Shown here in pieces: positions 17,493-26,791 of a stretch of DNA of 64,000 nt. The position numbers were made by a program, and so were the translations under genes. This stretch comes from G965230065 sp965230065 (GTDB lineage: Bacteria > Bacteroidota > Bacteroidia > Cytophagales > Cyclobacteriaceae): NCBI GenBank assembly GCA_965230065.1, contig OZ245942.1:4278001-4342000 (forward strand). The letters are read 5' to 3'. The notes below the pieces were generated by a model. That model searched no databases. It saw only the letters and a program-made list of their open reading frames with translations, and had not been told where the DNA came from. Every line of letters begins with the position of its first letter. Position 1 is the first letter of the stretch.

Positions 17493-18788
17493 TTAATCAT
17501 CTACAGCTTGTTCAACCAATAAGCGAAATTGCCATCCGGTATCATCTGATACGGGTCCCCGGGTTTGTTTCATCAGGATGCCGATGATTTGTTCCTGTGG
17601 GTCGGCAAAATATTGGGTGTTGAAATAACCGCCCCAGTCAAAGGTGCCTTTGCTGCCCCGGCCTCCCATGTCTTGACCTTTTTGGGTTAAAACACCAAAA
17701 GCCAGTCCATAATGCCGACCAGACCCTTCCCACAAATCGCCGATCTGATTGCCCATGATGGATTGCACCGTAGTACGGCTGAGAATCCGGGTACCGTTTA
17801 GCTCGCCACCGTTCAGGTACATTTGCAGGAAAGTGGCATAGTCTTTAGCAGTGCTGGAAAGTCCGGCACCTCCTGAAAAAAATTGTTTGGCGCCCTTAAT
17901 GGGGTAATCCGTATCATAAAAGGTAACGGGAAGCTTGCTCCATTTTCCATCTTTCTGCTGTTGCACGGCTACAAGTCTGCCAGCTTTGTCATCAGGCAAA
18001 TAAAACCAGGTATCATGCATGCCCAATGGCTCAAAAAGGCGGGTTCTCAGGAATTCATCAAAGGGCATTCCTGACATAATTTCTATGAAATAACCCAATA
18101 CGTCCAAACCCTCACTGTAGGTGTAGTCCTCACCGGGATTATGATGCAAAGGCAGTTTCGCCAGTTTTTTTACGCTTTCCTCAATGCTGATGTTTTCGGT
18201 GGTGAACAGGTCGGTAATCCCTGCTTTATCGTACATCATTCGGAAACGTTCATCTCCGTCTATCACGCCATACCCAAGCCCTGAAGTATGGGTGAGTAAA
18301 TGCCGGATCGTTATTTCTTTATTGGCTGGCTCCGCAGTGTAGGAAGTATCGCTGTACCGGAATGTTTTCAGTACCTGTGGGTTTTTGAATTCGGGAATGT
18401 ATTTGGAAATGGGGTCATCCAGTTGAAACTTTCCTTCTTCCCACAACATCATCACGGCAGTAGAGGTGATGGCTTTACTTTGGGAAGCGATACGGAAAAT
18501 ATCATCTTTGTTTAATTTTCTCCCGGCTTCATTGTTGGCCATGCCGAAGGCTTTATGGTAAACAATTTTGCCTTTGCGGGCCACCAGGGCTACCACACCG
18601 GGAACATCATCTTCTGCTACGGCTTGTTCCAGCACAGCATCTATCCTAGCCAAACGCTCGGGCGACATGCCTACACTCCCGGGTTTATCTTCGGTGAGTG
18701 GAGGAGAATTTTGCAGGGATGGAGTTTGGGCATATACGGATAATGTGATAAAGAGAATGAGCAGGGTAGGAGACAGGTATTTCATCAT
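17493..18788 (-). CDS. Secreted serine hydrolase, class C beta-lactamase/EstB family
   Basis: This 431-aa exported protein (signal peptide MMKYLSPTLLILFITLSVYAQ) has a beta-lactamase-type transpeptidase fold. The SxxK motif is Ser102-Gln-Ser-Lys105 (IASQSKAITS). The second motif reads YSEGLD, as in EstB-type esterases rather than Y-x-N beta-lactamases, and RHYGLAFG occupies the third-motif area. It probably acts as an esterase, transacylase or peptidase on extracellular substrate and not as a resistance enzyme. Two adjacent ATGs (18788, 18785) are equivalent starts. It heads the short cluster with the DapA-family protein and the phosphoesterase; the gap upstream to the GH gene is 284 bp. Confidence 0.88.
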   Translation of the reverse strand: MMKYLSPTLLILFITLSVYAQTPSLQNSPPLTEDKPGSVGMSPERLARIDAVLEQAVAEDDVPGVVALVARKGKIVYHKAFGMANNEAGRKLNKDDIFRIASQSKAITSTAVMMLWEEGKFQLDDPISKYIPEFKNPQVLKTFRYSDTSYTAEPANKEITIRHLLTHTSGLGYGVIDGDERFRMMYDKAGITDLFTTENISIEESVKKLAKLPLHHNPGEDYTYSEGLDVLGYFIEIMSGMPFDEFLRTRLFEPLGMHDTWFYLPDDKAGRLVAVQQQKDGKWSKLPVTFYDTDYPIKGAKQFFSGGAGLSSTAKDYATFLQMYLNGGELNGTRILSRTTVQSIMGNQIGDLWEGSGRHYGLAFGVLTQKGQDMGGRGSKGTFDWGGYFNTQYFADPQEQIIGILMKQTRGPVSDDTGWQFRLLVEQAVDD

Positions 18789-18849
18789 GGATAGTAATTA
18801 GGTGTACTGACAAACTAACTTAGGAAAAAAATAAAAAAAGAGACTCTTG

Positions 18850-18960
18850 CCGCATTTATTGCGGCCAACGTGCGGTTCCCCGCCGGGACGCGGCATCTCC
18901 TACATAGAAGCTGGAGACCCCGGAATTCGCCGGGCGCCGGGCGCTTTCGCTCATCCGGGG
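18850..18960. other. GC-rich, structured intergenic segment with no gene
   Basis: The 284-bp gap between the GH gene and the serine hydrolase gene holds a block clearly richer in G+C than the flanking AT-rich DNA. It contains two small inverted repeats: GCCGCA/TGCGGC around 18850-18866 and CCCCGGA (18918-18924) with TCCGGGG (18954-18960), the latter enclosing a further GC-rich stem. No reading frame, tRNA or standard terminator with a T-run was recognised. It may be a leader structure for the serine hydrolase operon or a remnant repeat element. Confidence 0.4.
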
Positions 18961-19072
18961 AGAACGCTAATATTTTTTACCCTAAGTTACAAGGCTAGTA
19001 CAATTAAGTTTTAGTTGGCTAAAAATATCTAAAATATGGTGGGATACAATGTTATTCAATGAAAATCTGTTT

Positions 19073-21409
19073 TCATTGTTTTAATAGCCAAACATCGGTC
19101 ACTTTAGAATATTGTCTCCAATTGAGATGTGATTCATCGGGGCGGTCAAAGGTGATTTCAAGATGCCCATCTTTGATGAGTTCTTTGGGTAGGGGAAATT
19201 CTTTGAAGGTTTCCAGTTCTTTGTTGTAGATAGTGGGGGTGAGCCTTTGTCCGTTGGCTCGGAGTATTGCCTTCCCATAACCCGCTACCCTGATAATATA
19301 ATCCGCTTCAGGGTCAAGTCTGTGGTATGCTAAGGTTGGCGCAAACTGAAACAGTTGGGTTGACAGCCGCTTCCGGCTGAGGCCATCATCCCACCAGGCA
19401 TAGTCAATGGCATCATCGGTGCTGGAGGTTACGTGGGGGCTGTTCGCTACATGGGAAATATTATCATAAAAGCTTCCCGGCCCGGGGTTTTCCCAGGTGC
19501 GTATGAGTGCAAGCCGTTCCAGTTTTGCTTCTTCAGTGGTGAGCTGTTTTACTTTTTTAAATTCATCTTCCAGCCACCACCGGTTATTCAGTGGGTAATC
19601 CACAAAATCCAGTACACACCCTCTTTCAGCACTTCTTGCCTGGTATTTTTCTACACTGGTTTGCAAGCCGACAGACTGGAATAAGTCATCACAAGAAGAG
19701 ATAATTTTATCCTTAAGCTCCTGAGCGATAGGTTGGGTATCTGCCTTTTGTAAAATCATCAGGGCGCTGTCCATCGCATTATGGGCACCTAAGGTTTTTG
19801 CTTGTGCCAGGATATTATTGGCTGTTTCCTCCAGTTGTTGTTCATAGATTAGCCTCCGGCGGGTGTAGGTATCATAATAAGCACGCATCACCAATTGTTG
19901 CCACCGCCAGTTATCCCTGAGTTCAGGATTTTCTTGCTCAAGGTTTTGCCATAATTGAAAAGTACCTTCCACCGCTCCATTAGCGATCAGTGACCCATCC
20001 CAGTTGCGTTCCAGGGCCAATATGCCATCGGCAGCTTGTTGTGCTACTGCAGAGCCAAAGAAAAAACGGCAGTAGGCTGTCATAATTTCCCTTACATCCT
20101 TATCCGGATTCCATCCGATTTGATTCCATATCACCTTATTTACATCATCATGCACACCGTCAGAATAGGAGAGGAAACCATCTGTAAAGGGGATGTCTTC
20201 TTTTAGGATACGGGCATAGTAATAGGGTTCTGGGTTGGTAGGCTCCCGGCCCAGTGTGAGGGCATACGCCTGGTTCCAATTTTCGGTAGGATACTGGCAA
20301 CGTACGGTGTGGGTAAGGTCTCCGTATAAGCGGTGTTTATATTTTTCGGGCAATCGATGCCTTTCTTCGTCAATGGGCGGACTGCTTGGCCCATACACCA
20401 CTCCCTCGAGCCAGTCCGGGTCATTTTCTTCCAGGTAATTGAAAAAATAGTCAACCATCTCTTCATCAAAACCCTGTAAAGAAATCCAAAGCCCGGCATC
20501 CGGATGGTATTTATGCAAAAGGGTGGCGATGTCTTTCAAATGAGGCATTACATATTTTGGATGGTTGTCGCCCGGATCGCCACCAGGAAAGAAAACATCA
20601 TCTAATCTGGGGATATGCTGATACAACTTTTCATGCTCTTCCAACCCTTCTTTGTATTTGTCTTTTTCAGCCAGGTCTCCGGCAGCAGGAGTCCAAACCC
20701 AGTAGTCTACATCATATTTGTCGCATATTTCAGCAATATTCCTGTGCATTTCCTCAGCGGGTATTTTCATGTGTACGCTTTGGGGAGAAAACGGGATGTC
20801 TTCTATGGCATTAGCGCCAAAAAGTACCAGTTCCCGAATGTATTGTTCGTATTGCGCTACCGTCCAGGCATCCCAGGAGTTGGCAGTATTGCGGTAGCCC
20901 AACTGATGTCCTCGAAGGGGATAGGCAGGAGCGGTAGCTATGTTGAGGGAATGCGGCAGGGTAACTTTTTGGGATGTGAGCGAAGCTGTTTGCAAGAATT
21001 TGCCTATGCCATAAAATATTCCACGAACATCATGACCAATAATCCAAACCACTGGCTGCCCATCTTCCTGGCTTGTTAAAACACGATACCCTTCGGCCTT
21101 AGTTTCTGGCAGTACGTTGCTGGTGGGGACAGGTATTGGTTTTCCAAGCAAAGTCTTGTCATCATGGAAAGCAATGGCCATTATGGGGTTTTGGTTTTCT
21201 TCCCACTGATTAATTTGTTGCCACTCAATACCTGTTCGCTTTTTAACTTCTTCAGTGATAGTCCTGATCATTGTTTCTTGGAAGATAGGTTCAATATTTT
21301 CAGAAATCAGGATGTTAGTTTCCGAAAGGTCAATGGAATGTGCCTTAGCGACGGGACAATATGTTAACCCGGTTATTGTCAGAAAACTGAATAGAAATAG
21401 TATTTTCAT
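19073..21409 (-). CDS. Glycoside hydrolase-like protein with GH67/GH20-type N-terminal domain
   Basis: This is a 778-aa secreted protein with a signal peptide (ending CPVAKA). Residues about 30-145 look like the alpha/beta domain that precedes the catalytic barrel in alpha-glucuronidases (GH67) and beta-hexosaminidases (GH20), ending WIIGHDVRGIFYGIGKFLQ. Residues about 155-480 resemble a TIM barrel (YPLRGHQLGYR, FFPGGDPGDNHPKY, LWISLQGFDEE), followed by a helical region and a C-terminal beta-sandwich. I cannot assign the GH family or catalytic acids with certainty. The protein should attack a glycoside bearing a uronic acid or N-acetylhexosamine. It lies 19 bp downstream of the sulfatase in an operon, pointing to a sulfated glycan substrate. 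Confidence 0.75.
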   Translation of the reverse strand: MKILFLFSFLTITGLTYCPVAKAHSIDLSETNILISENIEPIFQETMIRTITEEVKKRTGIEWQQINQWEENQNPIMAIAFHDDKTLLGKPIPVPTSNVLPETKAEGYRVLTSQEDGQPVVWIIGHDVRGIFYGIGKFLQTASLTSQKVTLPHSLNIATAPAYPLRGHQLGYRNTANSWDAWTVAQYEQYIRELVLFGANAIEDIPFSPQSVHMKIPAEEMHRNIAEICDKYDVDYWVWTPAAGDLAEKDKYKEGLEEHEKLYQHIPRLDDVFFPGGDPGDNHPKYVMPHLKDIATLLHKYHPDAGLWISLQGFDEEMVDYFFNYLEENDPDWLEGVVYGPSSPPIDEERHRLPEKYKHRLYGDLTHTVRCQYPTENWNQAYALTLGREPTNPEPYYYARILKEDIPFTDGFLSYSDGVHDDVNKVIWNQIGWNPDKDVREIMTAYCRFFFGSAVAQQAADGILALERNWDGSLIANGAVEGTFQLWQNLEQENPELRDNWRWQQLVMRAYYDTYTRRRLIYEQQLEETANNILAQAKTLGAHNAMDSALMILQKADTQPIAQELKDKIISSCDDLFQSVGLQTSVEKYQARSAERGCVLDFVDYPLNNRWWLEDEFKKVKQLTTEEAKLERLALIRTWENPGPGSFYDNISHVANSPHVTSSTDDAIDYAWWDDGLSRKRLSTQLFQFAPTLAYHRLDPEADYIIRVAGYGKAILRANGQRLTPTIYNKELETFKEFPLPKELIKDGHLEITFDRPDESHLNWRQYSKVTDVWLLKQ

Positions 21410-21428
21410 AAGTGCAAATCAGCTTATA

Positions 21429-22877
21429 TTATTTATATCCCGGAATAAAAAGTTTGGCAGCTTCTTCATGCGTCATGTCTACCTGTGGTGGAGGCAGTTG
21501 ATGATTTTGCTGCATATGCCGTTGTATCTTTTTAACAATGTTGGGATGATTATCAGAAATATCATTGGTTTCTTTAAAATTAGCATCAAGATCGTAGAGT
21601 TCAATTTTGCTTTCCGGAGAACTTTTTACACCCTTCCATTTTCCCATGCGTACCGCCTGCATTAAGGTAGTTGGCTGTAGGCCGTAAGGAGATGTTCTTG
21701 CATAGTCAGCTACTTCCCAGTAAAGGTAGGGGGGCTCTTTTTGTTTTCCTTTATCCAACAGGGTAGGAAGTACAGATATGCCATCTATGTCATCAGGAAG
21801 AAAGGCACTTGTTTCAGTCAATTCAGCCAGGGTGGGCATCATATCAGCAAAATAGAAAGGATGGTTACTGGTACTTCCTTTTTGTATGGTGCCAGGCCAA
21901 TGGGCAATAAAGGGTACCCGTATTCCGCCTTCATACAAGGTGAATTTCTCTCCCCTCAATCCTCCCCGGGCCTTGAAAAAGTCTGGGTTTGCCAGTGGGC
22001 CGGTGGCCGGGCCATTGTCAGAAGTGAAGATCACCAATGTATTCTCAAGCAATTCTAGTTCCTCTAACAAATCCATAATTTCACCTACACCCTTGTCAAG
22101 GTGTGTTATCATGGCAGCCATTGTGGCTTTGGGTTCTTTGGGCAGGGCATATCCTTCCCGCCAGAAATCGATGGGGTTTTCCGGGAATTTTCCTTCGTAC
22201 AAAGCCAGGGTTTCGTTGGGGACAATAAATTCGTGATGGGGGATGCCCACGGGCAGGTAACAGAAAAAAGAGGTATCCTGGTTATTTTTGATGAAATCCA
22301 ATGATTTTTCAAGAATCAGGTCGTGGGAGTAAGTATCTCTGCCCAGATCTTTATTTTCCGGAAAGTATACTTTTTCCTGATTGTACCAAAGAAATTCAGG
22401 GTAGTAAAATTGTGCATGCAATTGGTGGAGGTATCCGTAAAATTCATCAAAACCCTGTTTGTTGGGAACCCCTTCGGTTCCTTCACTTCCCAGGCCCCAT
22501 TTTCCAAAAATGCCGGTTACATATCCGTTTTGTTTCAGCACCTCAGCAATAGTAATATCCTGGTCGCGCAATGAAGCCCCCCCACCATTGGCACGAACCG
22601 GGGTATGCCCGGCATGGTATCCTGTTAACAGTACAGACCGGGCAGGAGCACAGGCAGCAGATCCGGCGTATGCCTGAGTAAATTTCATTCCATGGGTGGC
22701 CAGTGCATCTATATTTGGCGTGAAAATTTTTTCCTGTCCATAACACCCCAGGTGTCCATATCCCAGGTCATCAGCCATGATAAAGATGATGTTGGGCTTA
22801 TCTGGAATCTGTGCTGTAGCCCAAAGGGTAGATAAGGAGGCAAATACTAAGAAAAGTAAGCGGATGATGGTAGCCAT
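21429..22877 (-). CDS. Secreted sulfatase (arylsulfatase family, Cys-type)
   Basis: This 482-aa sulfatase has a signal peptide (ending LWATAQ), the N-terminal metal site NIIFIMADDLGYG (about 30-42) and the formylglycine signature Cys76-Ala-Pro-Ala-Arg80 followed by SVLLTG. Cys76 must be oxidised to formylglycine by a maturase not encoded in this window. A metal-site TSDNGP segment is also present (about residues 289-294). It removes sulfate esters from a glycan in the periplasm or at the surface. It starts 3 bp after the stop of the DegT-type aminotransferase and is followed at 19 bp by the GH-like gene, forming a three-gene operon. This is the strongest evidence that part of the locus degrades a sulfated carbohydrate. 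Confidence 0.94.
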   Translation of the reverse strand: MATIIRLLFLVFASLSTLWATAQIPDKPNIIFIMADDLGYGHLGCYGQEKIFTPNIDALATHGMKFTQAYAGSAACAPARSVLLTGYHAGHTPVRANGGGASLRDQDITIAEVLKQNGYVTGIFGKWGLGSEGTEGVPNKQGFDEFYGYLHQLHAQFYYPEFLWYNQEKVYFPENKDLGRDTYSHDLILEKSLDFIKNNQDTSFFCYLPVGIPHHEFIVPNETLALYEGKFPENPIDFWREGYALPKEPKATMAAMITHLDKGVGEIMDLLEELELLENTLVIFTSDNGPATGPLANPDFFKARGGLRGEKFTLYEGGIRVPFIAHWPGTIQKGSTSNHPFYFADMMPTLAELTETSAFLPDDIDGISVLPTLLDKGKQKEPPYLYWEVADYARTSPYGLQPTTLMQAVRMGKWKGVKSSPESKIELYDLDANFKETNDISDNHPNIVKKIQRHMQQNHQLPPPQVDMTHEEAAKLFIPGYK

Positions 22878-22880
22878 GAT

Positions 22881-24098
22881 TTAGGTAGTTACAGCCTTCT
22901 GTATTTTTAAGATAGCTTTTGCAAAAGACGCCATATCTTCCCGGGTACCCAGCATGGCATTTTGTAAAATCCAGACAGCCTCTTCATAGCAGGCTTTTTC
23001 AGTTTCCGGGCAATGTACATGTGTATAGTCTACATCTTCCGGAATGGCATAACACAGAAAGTTTTTTTCCTGAAACAAAGGTTGTTTGTACAAAGGCTCA
23101 GGATAGCCCATAAAGGAAGGCACGCCTTCCGCGGCCAGTAATTGAGCAAACTCTGTTTTAGATAAGTAGTTAAACTTTGTTTTATCATACTTAAATATGA
23201 AAATATGATACGTATGCAGGGTTTCTCCGTGTCCGCGGGTAAGCGGAGCAATGCCTTCAATATCTGATAATAAAGTGTTCAGATACTGGCCATTTTCGTC
23301 GCGTTGCTGGGTTTGGGCTTCCAATCGTTGCAACTGTTGGGAAAGCAATGCTGCCTGCATTTGGGTAATGCGGTAATTACATCCTAAATAATGATGTTCG
23401 TACCATTGTCCCCCTTTCACCCTTCCCACATTGCGGAGGGAGTTCATCCTCTCGTACAATGCTTCGTCGTTTGTTACCACCATACCACCTTCGCCCGCCG
23501 TAAGGTTTTTAGAAGATTGAAAACTGAAGCATCCGGCATCGCCCAAACTACCCAGCTTTTTACCTTTATAAGCCCCTCCGTGGGCATGGGCGGCGTCTTC
23601 TATTACTTTAAGATTGTGATTTTTTGCAATTTGCAATATGGCATCCATATTACTGGCCTGTCCTCCAAAATGAACGGGAATGACGGCTTTTGTACGCTCT
23701 GTGATGGCAGCTTCAATCTTGTTCGGGTCAATATTGTAGGTTTCTGGTTCAATGTCTACAAATACCGGAACACAGTTGGCTTCCAGTACAATTGAGGCTG
23801 TAGCAATGAAGGTATAGGGTGGAATAATGACTTCATCACCGGGTTTTACCCCGCAGGCAATGAGGGCAAGGCGCAGGGCTACCGAGCCATTTACGCAGGA
23901 CAGGGCATATTTACAGTCGCAGTAGTTGGCAAATGCATGTTCTACTTCTTCAACAATACCTGCGCAATCGGGATTACCCCAGTTGCCACTTCTCACAATA
24001 TCCGTAACGGCCTGCACCTCGGTTTCATCAAAAATGGGCCAGGGAAAGTCTTTGGTTACGGTTTTTTCTCCTCCGTAAAGGGCTAAGGTTGATTTCAT
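22881..24098 (-). CDS. DegT/DnrJ/EryC1/StrS family PLP-dependent sugar aminotransferase
   Basis: This is a 405-aa cytoplasmic fold-type I aminotransferase. The PLP lysine is in SFQSSKNLTAGEGG, preceded by VIEDAAHAHGG, and the NYRITQMQAALLSQQLQRLE segment is typical of the family. Members aminate keto-sugars, or in some cases run as dehydratases or epimerases. The start at 24098 (MKSTLALYGGEKTV) fits homologues; ATGs at 24113 and 24146 would lengthen it. The gene opens the operon with the sulfatase (3-bp gap) and the GH-like protein. An intracellular aminotransferase co-transcribed with exported glycan-degrading enzymes is unusual and suggests it handles the released sugar or makes an amino-sugar signal. 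Confidence 0.88.
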   Translation of the reverse strand: MKSTLALYGGEKTVTKDFPWPIFDETEVQAVTDIVRSGNWGNPDCAGIVEEVEHAFANYCDCKYALSCVNGSVALRLALIACGVKPGDEVIIPPYTFIATASIVLEANCVPVFVDIEPETYNIDPNKIEAAITERTKAVIPVHFGGQASNMDAILQIAKNHNLKVIEDAAHAHGGAYKGKKLGSLGDAGCFSFQSSKNLTAGEGGMVVTNDEALYERMNSLRNVGRVKGGQWYEHHYLGCNYRITQMQAALLSQQLQRLEAQTQQRDENGQYLNTLLSDIEGIAPLTRGHGETLHTYHIFIFKYDKTKFNYLSKTEFAQLLAAEGVPSFMGYPEPLYKQPLFQEKNFLCYAIPEDVDYTHVHCPETEKACYEEAVWILQNAMLGTREDMASFAKAILKIQKAVTT

Positions 24099-24179
24099 AT
24101 TTTCAGTATACATAATTTTCAGAAAGTTAACCAGATTGCAAATCAAATTTTATCGTGAATTATAGCTAAAAATTTCTAT

Positions 24180-24345
24180 CATATATTGAAAGATTGATGT
24201 CTGAGCATAGCGACCCACCTTGGACGCGGCGGGCTGCCCGAGCAGTTTCAATCTTTCTGAGATTTTTTGCCGGTTCGCCGGTGCGATTACTTTTTTATCG
24301 ATTGAAAAAATCGGACCGCCGAAGCGGTAAGTGCCCGTCTGGCAT
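24180..24345. other. Structured GC-rich intergenic segment with no supported gene
   Basis: The gap between the aminotransferase and the propeller lipoprotein is about 380 bp. Its middle is GC-rich and foldable. AAAGATTG near 24190 pairs with CAATCTTT near 24250, and GATTTTTT near 24260 pairs with AAAAAATC near 24305, around a CCGG-rich stem. A 72-codon minus-strand ORF crosses it (24150-24368), but it lacks any recognisable domain and ends within the likely promoter region. I take the block as a repeat-like element or a long structured leader. The flanks are AT-rich and hold no clear TAnnTTTG box. Confidence 0.4.
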
Positions 24346-24480
24346 GAGGACAAGCAGTTGAATGTCAATTAGAGTTAAATGTTTGTTTTCTACATTAAAG
24401 CCATAAATCATGTTATTTTAAAGATTTCGATATTACCAACCCCGAAAAGCGATGGTGTACTTTAAAAATCAGTCAATAAA

Positions 24481-26754
24481 TTAATGATCTTCCACAATCA
24501 AACCAAGATAACGGCCCAACCAATAGGGTAAAAGCCAGTAAACCGGGTCTTTTTCTTCATAAGGATTTCCCGCTATGGCATACCAGGGATTTTTGTCCCA
24601 GCGTATTGTTCGGTGCTCAGAGGGCGGGCGGAATTGATCAACTTGCAATTCTTCCAGAATGGGCTTTCTAACCACATTGAGATCTTCCCTTTTTCCATTG
24701 TCAATGCGCCAATCTACCAAATCTAAAGGGGCATCTTTCAGAAAAAACATAGAATTTGCCAATTCATCATGGGTGTCTGTTAGGTAGTTATACAGGAAGT
24801 TAACCATTGGGCTTTTTACCATTTTATTCTTTGCAAACCAGGCATCTAAGTGATCTACATAAGCTTGCTTCAGGGCCGGGTCTTGTTCGTATAAAATTAA
24901 GGCCGGGTATATATAGGCAGCCAGATAGATATCGAAATAAGTATTCCAGGCGGGATTGGTATTATGCAAAATTTTTGCGTTTTCCAGATAACCTTCTTTT
25001 TCAATGAGGTGGAGGTAGGCTTGCTGGTATTTTTTGTTTCCTGTGATGTGGTGGGTAAACTTAAGGAATGAAAGTATTTCCAGTGAATTCAATGCCCTTT
25101 CAGGCCCCCACTCTGGATCACGGTTAAGCTGTTCAGGTGACCAGATACCCCAGCGGGTAGGCTGCCCGTCAATGTCCACAAGGTTGAAATCATTGTTTAT
25201 CAAATGATCCATGATTTGTTGCACGTGGTTACGAATTCTTTCCTTTTCACCTTCATCGGCTACCAGATTGTAATAGAAAAAATACCCGAACATGTGTCCG
25301 CACATTTCATCGCTGCTGGTATCACCTTTCCATTGCCATTTCCCATCTTTAGATTTTCGCCAACGCTGCTCAACTGGCTTGAACCTTGGGTTTTTAACAA
25401 GCTCATCTGCTTTTTCCTGAGGGGTGTAGGTACGATTTGGGTCATGCATTTCTGTCCATTGTGCAGGAATGATGGTGCGGGCAAAAAAGCCATCTGTTTC
25501 GGTTACTTCCCGCAGGTAATGGAGGAAATCAAAGGCTTTTTTTGCCCTTTCCTTTGCTATAGGATCTTTGGTAACAGCATATCGGAGTGATTCCATGACC
25601 AGGTACATAGAAGTGTATTCTCCATCGTTATCATCATCGTCGGGTTCAATGGTGGTAGTATCTCCTGGAACACTTAAAGCAAAGCGGGCCACAATCCAGG
25701 GTTCCCGTACATGCCTGTGGATGAGTTTATCATAAAAGAATTCAGCTTTTTCAGCAAGGGTCATAGTGCGCCTTTTGATGGCACTTACCCCGCCTGCCGT
25801 AGCAATCCAGGCATTTCCTGCTGCATCAAACGCAATATCCCTTACATCGTCTGATAACAACCATCTGCGACTATGCCTTACCGAGTACTCCTCACTTTTT
25901 TCCTCAAATCGACTGATGCCGTAAGCCGTGCCCACCCACATCGTTCCATCGGGCGATTGGCGTACAGTATTCACTTCGGCATGGGGAAGTCCATTTTCGG
26001 GTAGCTTTTGACCAAGGCGTTTTGTTTTATTTCTGATGGAAACTCCTCCAAGCCCACCGACCCATAGGTGTCCCGATGGACTGAAGGCTAAACCTTTCAC
26101 ATAGCAGGAAATGAGTGCTGAAGTATCCTGATATAGTATATGTTTTCCATGCTGGATGTGGTACAGTCCTACGTCGGTACCTATCCAAAGGGAACCTGCT
26201 CCGTCAGAAATAGCGTCCCTTATGCTGCGGGCAATAGGGTATTCTTGTTTTTCCCATTGTTTATTTTGATATAACCAGATGCCGAGCGGACCTAAGGCAT
26301 ATATACCTTCATCAGCGATTACAATTTTTGCAACAGGGGGAGCGATACCTTCGGTATGCTTTAGTTCTTTTGCTACATATGTATACATGCCATTCCAGGT
26401 AGCAAGCCAAACGGTTTCTCCTTCAATGACTATATCATAAGCCGGGCCCTGATCTTTTCCCTGAATCATCAGTTGCCACTGCCGGTTTCCGGCAGGTTTT
26501 CTGTATACACCATTGGCTGTTGCTGCCCAAACAGCACCGGATGCATCTATTGCTACTCCTCTTACATCATTTGCTTTTGAGTTTCCTTCTTCTATCACAT
26601 ACCCTTCATGATATTCCTGTACAAAAGGAGTGTCGAAATAAACACTGTCATCGTGGAATGCGGTTGCCTGAGGAGTTTGAGTGTCTTGTGTATGGTTACA
26701 GGAATATAGCGCAAAGAGGAGTAAAACTGCCGGTATTAGGTATTCTATTTTCAT
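24481..26754 (-). CDS. Lipoprotein fusing a two-component-type beta-propeller to an alpha/alpha-barrel domain
   Basis: This 757-aa lipoprotein has the lipobox LYSC (Cys19). Residues about 60-335 are Reg_prop-type propeller blades (GVAIDASGAVWAATANGVYR, DGAGSLWIGTDVGLY, SPDGTMWVGTAYGISR), the sensor module of Bacteroidota hybrid two-component systems. Here no membrane helix, kinase or HTH follows. Instead about 345-757 is helical with six-hairpin character (FFYDKLIHRHVREPW, YTSMYLVMESLRYAV), as in alpha/alpha-toroid glycosidases or lyases. Acidic DDDDNDGEYTSM may be the active-site or metal loop. It starts 37 bp after the sialidase-fold gene ends and shares its promoter with the conserved motif at 28198. 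Function is unproven: an enzyme, or a surface glycan-binding protein. Confidence 0.8.
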   Translation of the reverse strand: MKIEYLIPAVLLLFALYSCNHTQDTQTPQATAFHDDSVYFDTPFVQEYHEGYVIEEGNSKANDVRGVAIDASGAVWAATANGVYRKPAGNRQWQLMIQGKDQGPAYDIVIEGETVWLATWNGMYTYVAKELKHTEGIAPPVAKIVIADEGIYALGPLGIWLYQNKQWEKQEYPIARSIRDAISDGAGSLWIGTDVGLYHIQHGKHILYQDTSALISCYVKGLAFSPSGHLWVGGLGGVSIRNKTKRLGQKLPENGLPHAEVNTVRQSPDGTMWVGTAYGISRFEEKSEEYSVRHSRRWLLSDDVRDIAFDAAGNAWIATAGGVSAIKRRTMTLAEKAEFFYDKLIHRHVREPWIVARFALSVPGDTTTIEPDDDDNDGEYTSMYLVMESLRYAVTKDPIAKERAKKAFDFLHYLREVTETDGFFARTIIPAQWTEMHDPNRTYTPQEKADELVKNPRFKPVEQRWRKSKDGKWQWKGDTSSDEMCGHMFGYFFYYNLVADEGEKERIRNHVQQIMDHLINNDFNLVDIDGQPTRWGIWSPEQLNRDPEWGPERALNSLEILSFLKFTHHITGNKKYQQAYLHLIEKEGYLENAKILHNTNPAWNTYFDIYLAAYIYPALILYEQDPALKQAYVDHLDAWFAKNKMVKSPMVNFLYNYLTDTHDELANSMFFLKDAPLDLVDWRIDNGKREDLNVVRKPILEELQVDQFRPPSEHRTIRWDKNPWYAIAGNPYEEKDPVYWLLPYWLGRYLGLIVEDH

Positions 26755-26791
26755 ATGTGTTAAGTTTGCACAGCGATTTCACGAAACTCCT

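Noticed and set aside
17493..18788. Antibiotic-resistance beta-lactamase
   Set aside because: Motif 2 is YSE rather than YxN and the protein resembles EstB-type esterases; context is glycan degradation.
18850..18960. Possible tRNA or structured RNA gene
   Set aside because: No cloverleaf arms, anticodon loop or CCA-type end could be formed; only short GC stems.
24150..24368. 72-codon minus-strand frame across a structured intergenic region
   Set aside because: No domain, unusual composition, and it follows the stems of the structured block; treated as non-coding.
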